DNA from: Clostridia bacterium
Lineage (GTDB): Bacteria > Bacillota > Clostridia > Oscillospirales > Acutalibacteraceae
Assembly (NCBI GenBank): GCA_017421045.1
Contig: JAFQMC010000019.1
Span: forward strand, 1 to 41,842
Direction of reading: 5' to 3'
DNA: 41,842 bases
Every line of letters starts with the position of its first letter. Position 1 is the first letter of the stretch. Position numbers and translations under genes: made by a program. Shown in pieces: positions 41,315 to 41,842 of the stretch. The notes under the pieces were generated by a model that worked only from the letters and a program-made list of their open reading frames with translations, was not told the origin of the DNA and made no database searches.

Positions 41315-41386
41315 ACTATTCTTTACCAGTCAAGACAAGTAATATGGTAAGTTTATCCGTGTTGATATCGGATTTTGGAGAAAAAT

Positions 41387-41647
41387 ATGAGAAAAACAAA
41401 GTACACAGGTAGTTTCTTTTTGTGCTTGCTCATAAATTTGCTACTGAATTTAGAGTGGGCTATACCGGGAGTTATACTTCTCGTTCTGCATTTCTGGTTA
41501 GGTATATCTATTTGGTTTGCCATAATAGCTTTTATTTTGTGGATACTTGTGATAATTCTATGGATGTTGATTATGGGTTGGGCGAGAAAATGTGGTGATA
41601 CTCCTGACCCGCCAAAAGAAAATAAAAATCCTTATTCGGTAAAGTAA
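41387..41647 (+). CDS. Small two- to three-helix membrane protein
   Basis: An 86-aa protein with hydrophobic helices at about 10-35 and 38-65, and a short Pro/Lys/Asn-rich tail (CGDTPDPPKENKNPYSVK). No family recognised. The ATG at 41387 is chosen because TTGGAG ends 6 nt before it; an in-frame TTG at 41375 falls inside that site. It precedes the SPFH gene by 57 bp and is probably cotranscribed. Confidence 0.7.
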   Translation: MRKTKYTGSFFLCLLINLLLNLEWAIPGVILLVLHFWLGISIWFAIIAFILWILVIILWMLIMGWARKCGDTPDPPKENKNPYSVK

Positions 41648-41704
41648 AATTAAAACAGATAAATTCTGTATGAGATAATATTTTTTTGAAAGGAGTTTCA
41701 AAAT

Positions 41705-41842
41705 ATGGGACTTATTAAAGCAGGAATTGGCGCAGTCGGCGGCGTACTTGCCGACCAGTGGAAAGAATTCTTCTACTGCGAATCTCTCTCCAACGACGTG
41801 CTCGTTGCAAAGGGACAGAAGCGTATCTCAGGACGCTCCTCC
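41705..41842 (+). CDS. SPFH (band 7) domain protein, YdjI-like, 3' end cut by the window
   Basis: The first 46 residues only. MGLIKAGIGAVGGVLADQWKEFFYCESL is the start of the YdjI-like 'virion core protein' SPFH family, membrane-associated scaffold proteins linked in B. subtilis to PspA in the cell-envelope stress response. AAAGGAG precedes the ATG. The rest lies beyond the right edge. Confidence 0.75.
   Translation, partial: MGLIKAGIGAVGGVLADQWKEFFYCESLSNDVLVAKGQKRISGRSS

Overview
The window looks like a chromosomal segment of a low-to-moderate GC Gram-positive anaerobe of the Clostridia, most likely Oscillospiraceae/Ruminococcaceae. The reasons are strong GGAGG ribosome sites, frequent TTG/GTG starts, Gram-positive type LexA boxes (GAAC-N4-GTTC), a clostridial yicC-remA-gmk-rpoZ-priA-def-fmt-rsmB-rlmN-prpC-prkC-rsgA cluster, and secreted proteins with SH3/BIG2/dockerin-like modules. 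No phage, transposon or CRISPR system is visible.

Layout. 1-294: tRNA-Pro(CGG) preceded by two tandem copies of its 5' half fused to an unrelated tail. 415-5247: AI-2E family permease, acyl-ACP thioesterase, PcrA helicase, TspO/MBR protein. 5248-6278: a cysteine-rich protein of unknown function behind a possibly structured leader. 6554-9304: an ABC transporter with ATPase and permease fused in one chain. 9359-11148 (minus): a HAD phosphatase and alkaline phosphatase operon with a clear sigma-A promoter. 11290-13312: DUF5685 protein, J-domain protein and a membrane protein. 13424-18983: a secreted multidomain lysozyme, ProC, SpoIIM-like and YesL-like membrane proteins, and a lipoprotein. 18988-20496 (minus): SOS-controlled DNA polymerase IV and a small partner. 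20670-22388 (minus): phosphoglucomutase. 22612-23595: membrane-anchored acidic protein. 23654-24745 (minus): dockerin-like secreted protein with an apparent non-standard start. 24898-25635 (minus): YebC.

25834-38481 is a long, tightly packed plus-strand housekeeping run that joins RNA decay (YicC), biofilm regulation (RemA), nucleotide synthesis (Gmk), RNA polymerase omega, replication restart (PriA), N-formylmethionine handling (Def, Fmt), a membrane zinc protease, rRNA methylation (RsmB, RlmN), the PrpC/PrkC phospho-signalling pair and ribosome maturation (RsgA). An HPr-kinase-like ATPase follows, then tRNA-Ala(GGC). The coaBC gene usually found between rpoZ and priA is absent here.

39474-41842 is a small regulatory region: a lipoprotein, a 7-TM sensor fused to a LuxR-type HTH, a 338-bp intergenic region with a G-quadruplex motif and a perfect palindrome, then a small membrane protein and the start of an SPFH-domain protein.

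I found no convincing large undescribed system. The best leads are the tandem tRNA half-gene repeats, the G-quadruplex/palindrome control region between the 7TM-LuxR regulator and the SPFH operon, the SH3 domain inserted inside a GH24 lysozyme, the dyad spanning that lysozyme's promoter, the ATC start of the dockerin-like gene, and the possible structured leader of the cysteine-rich protein.
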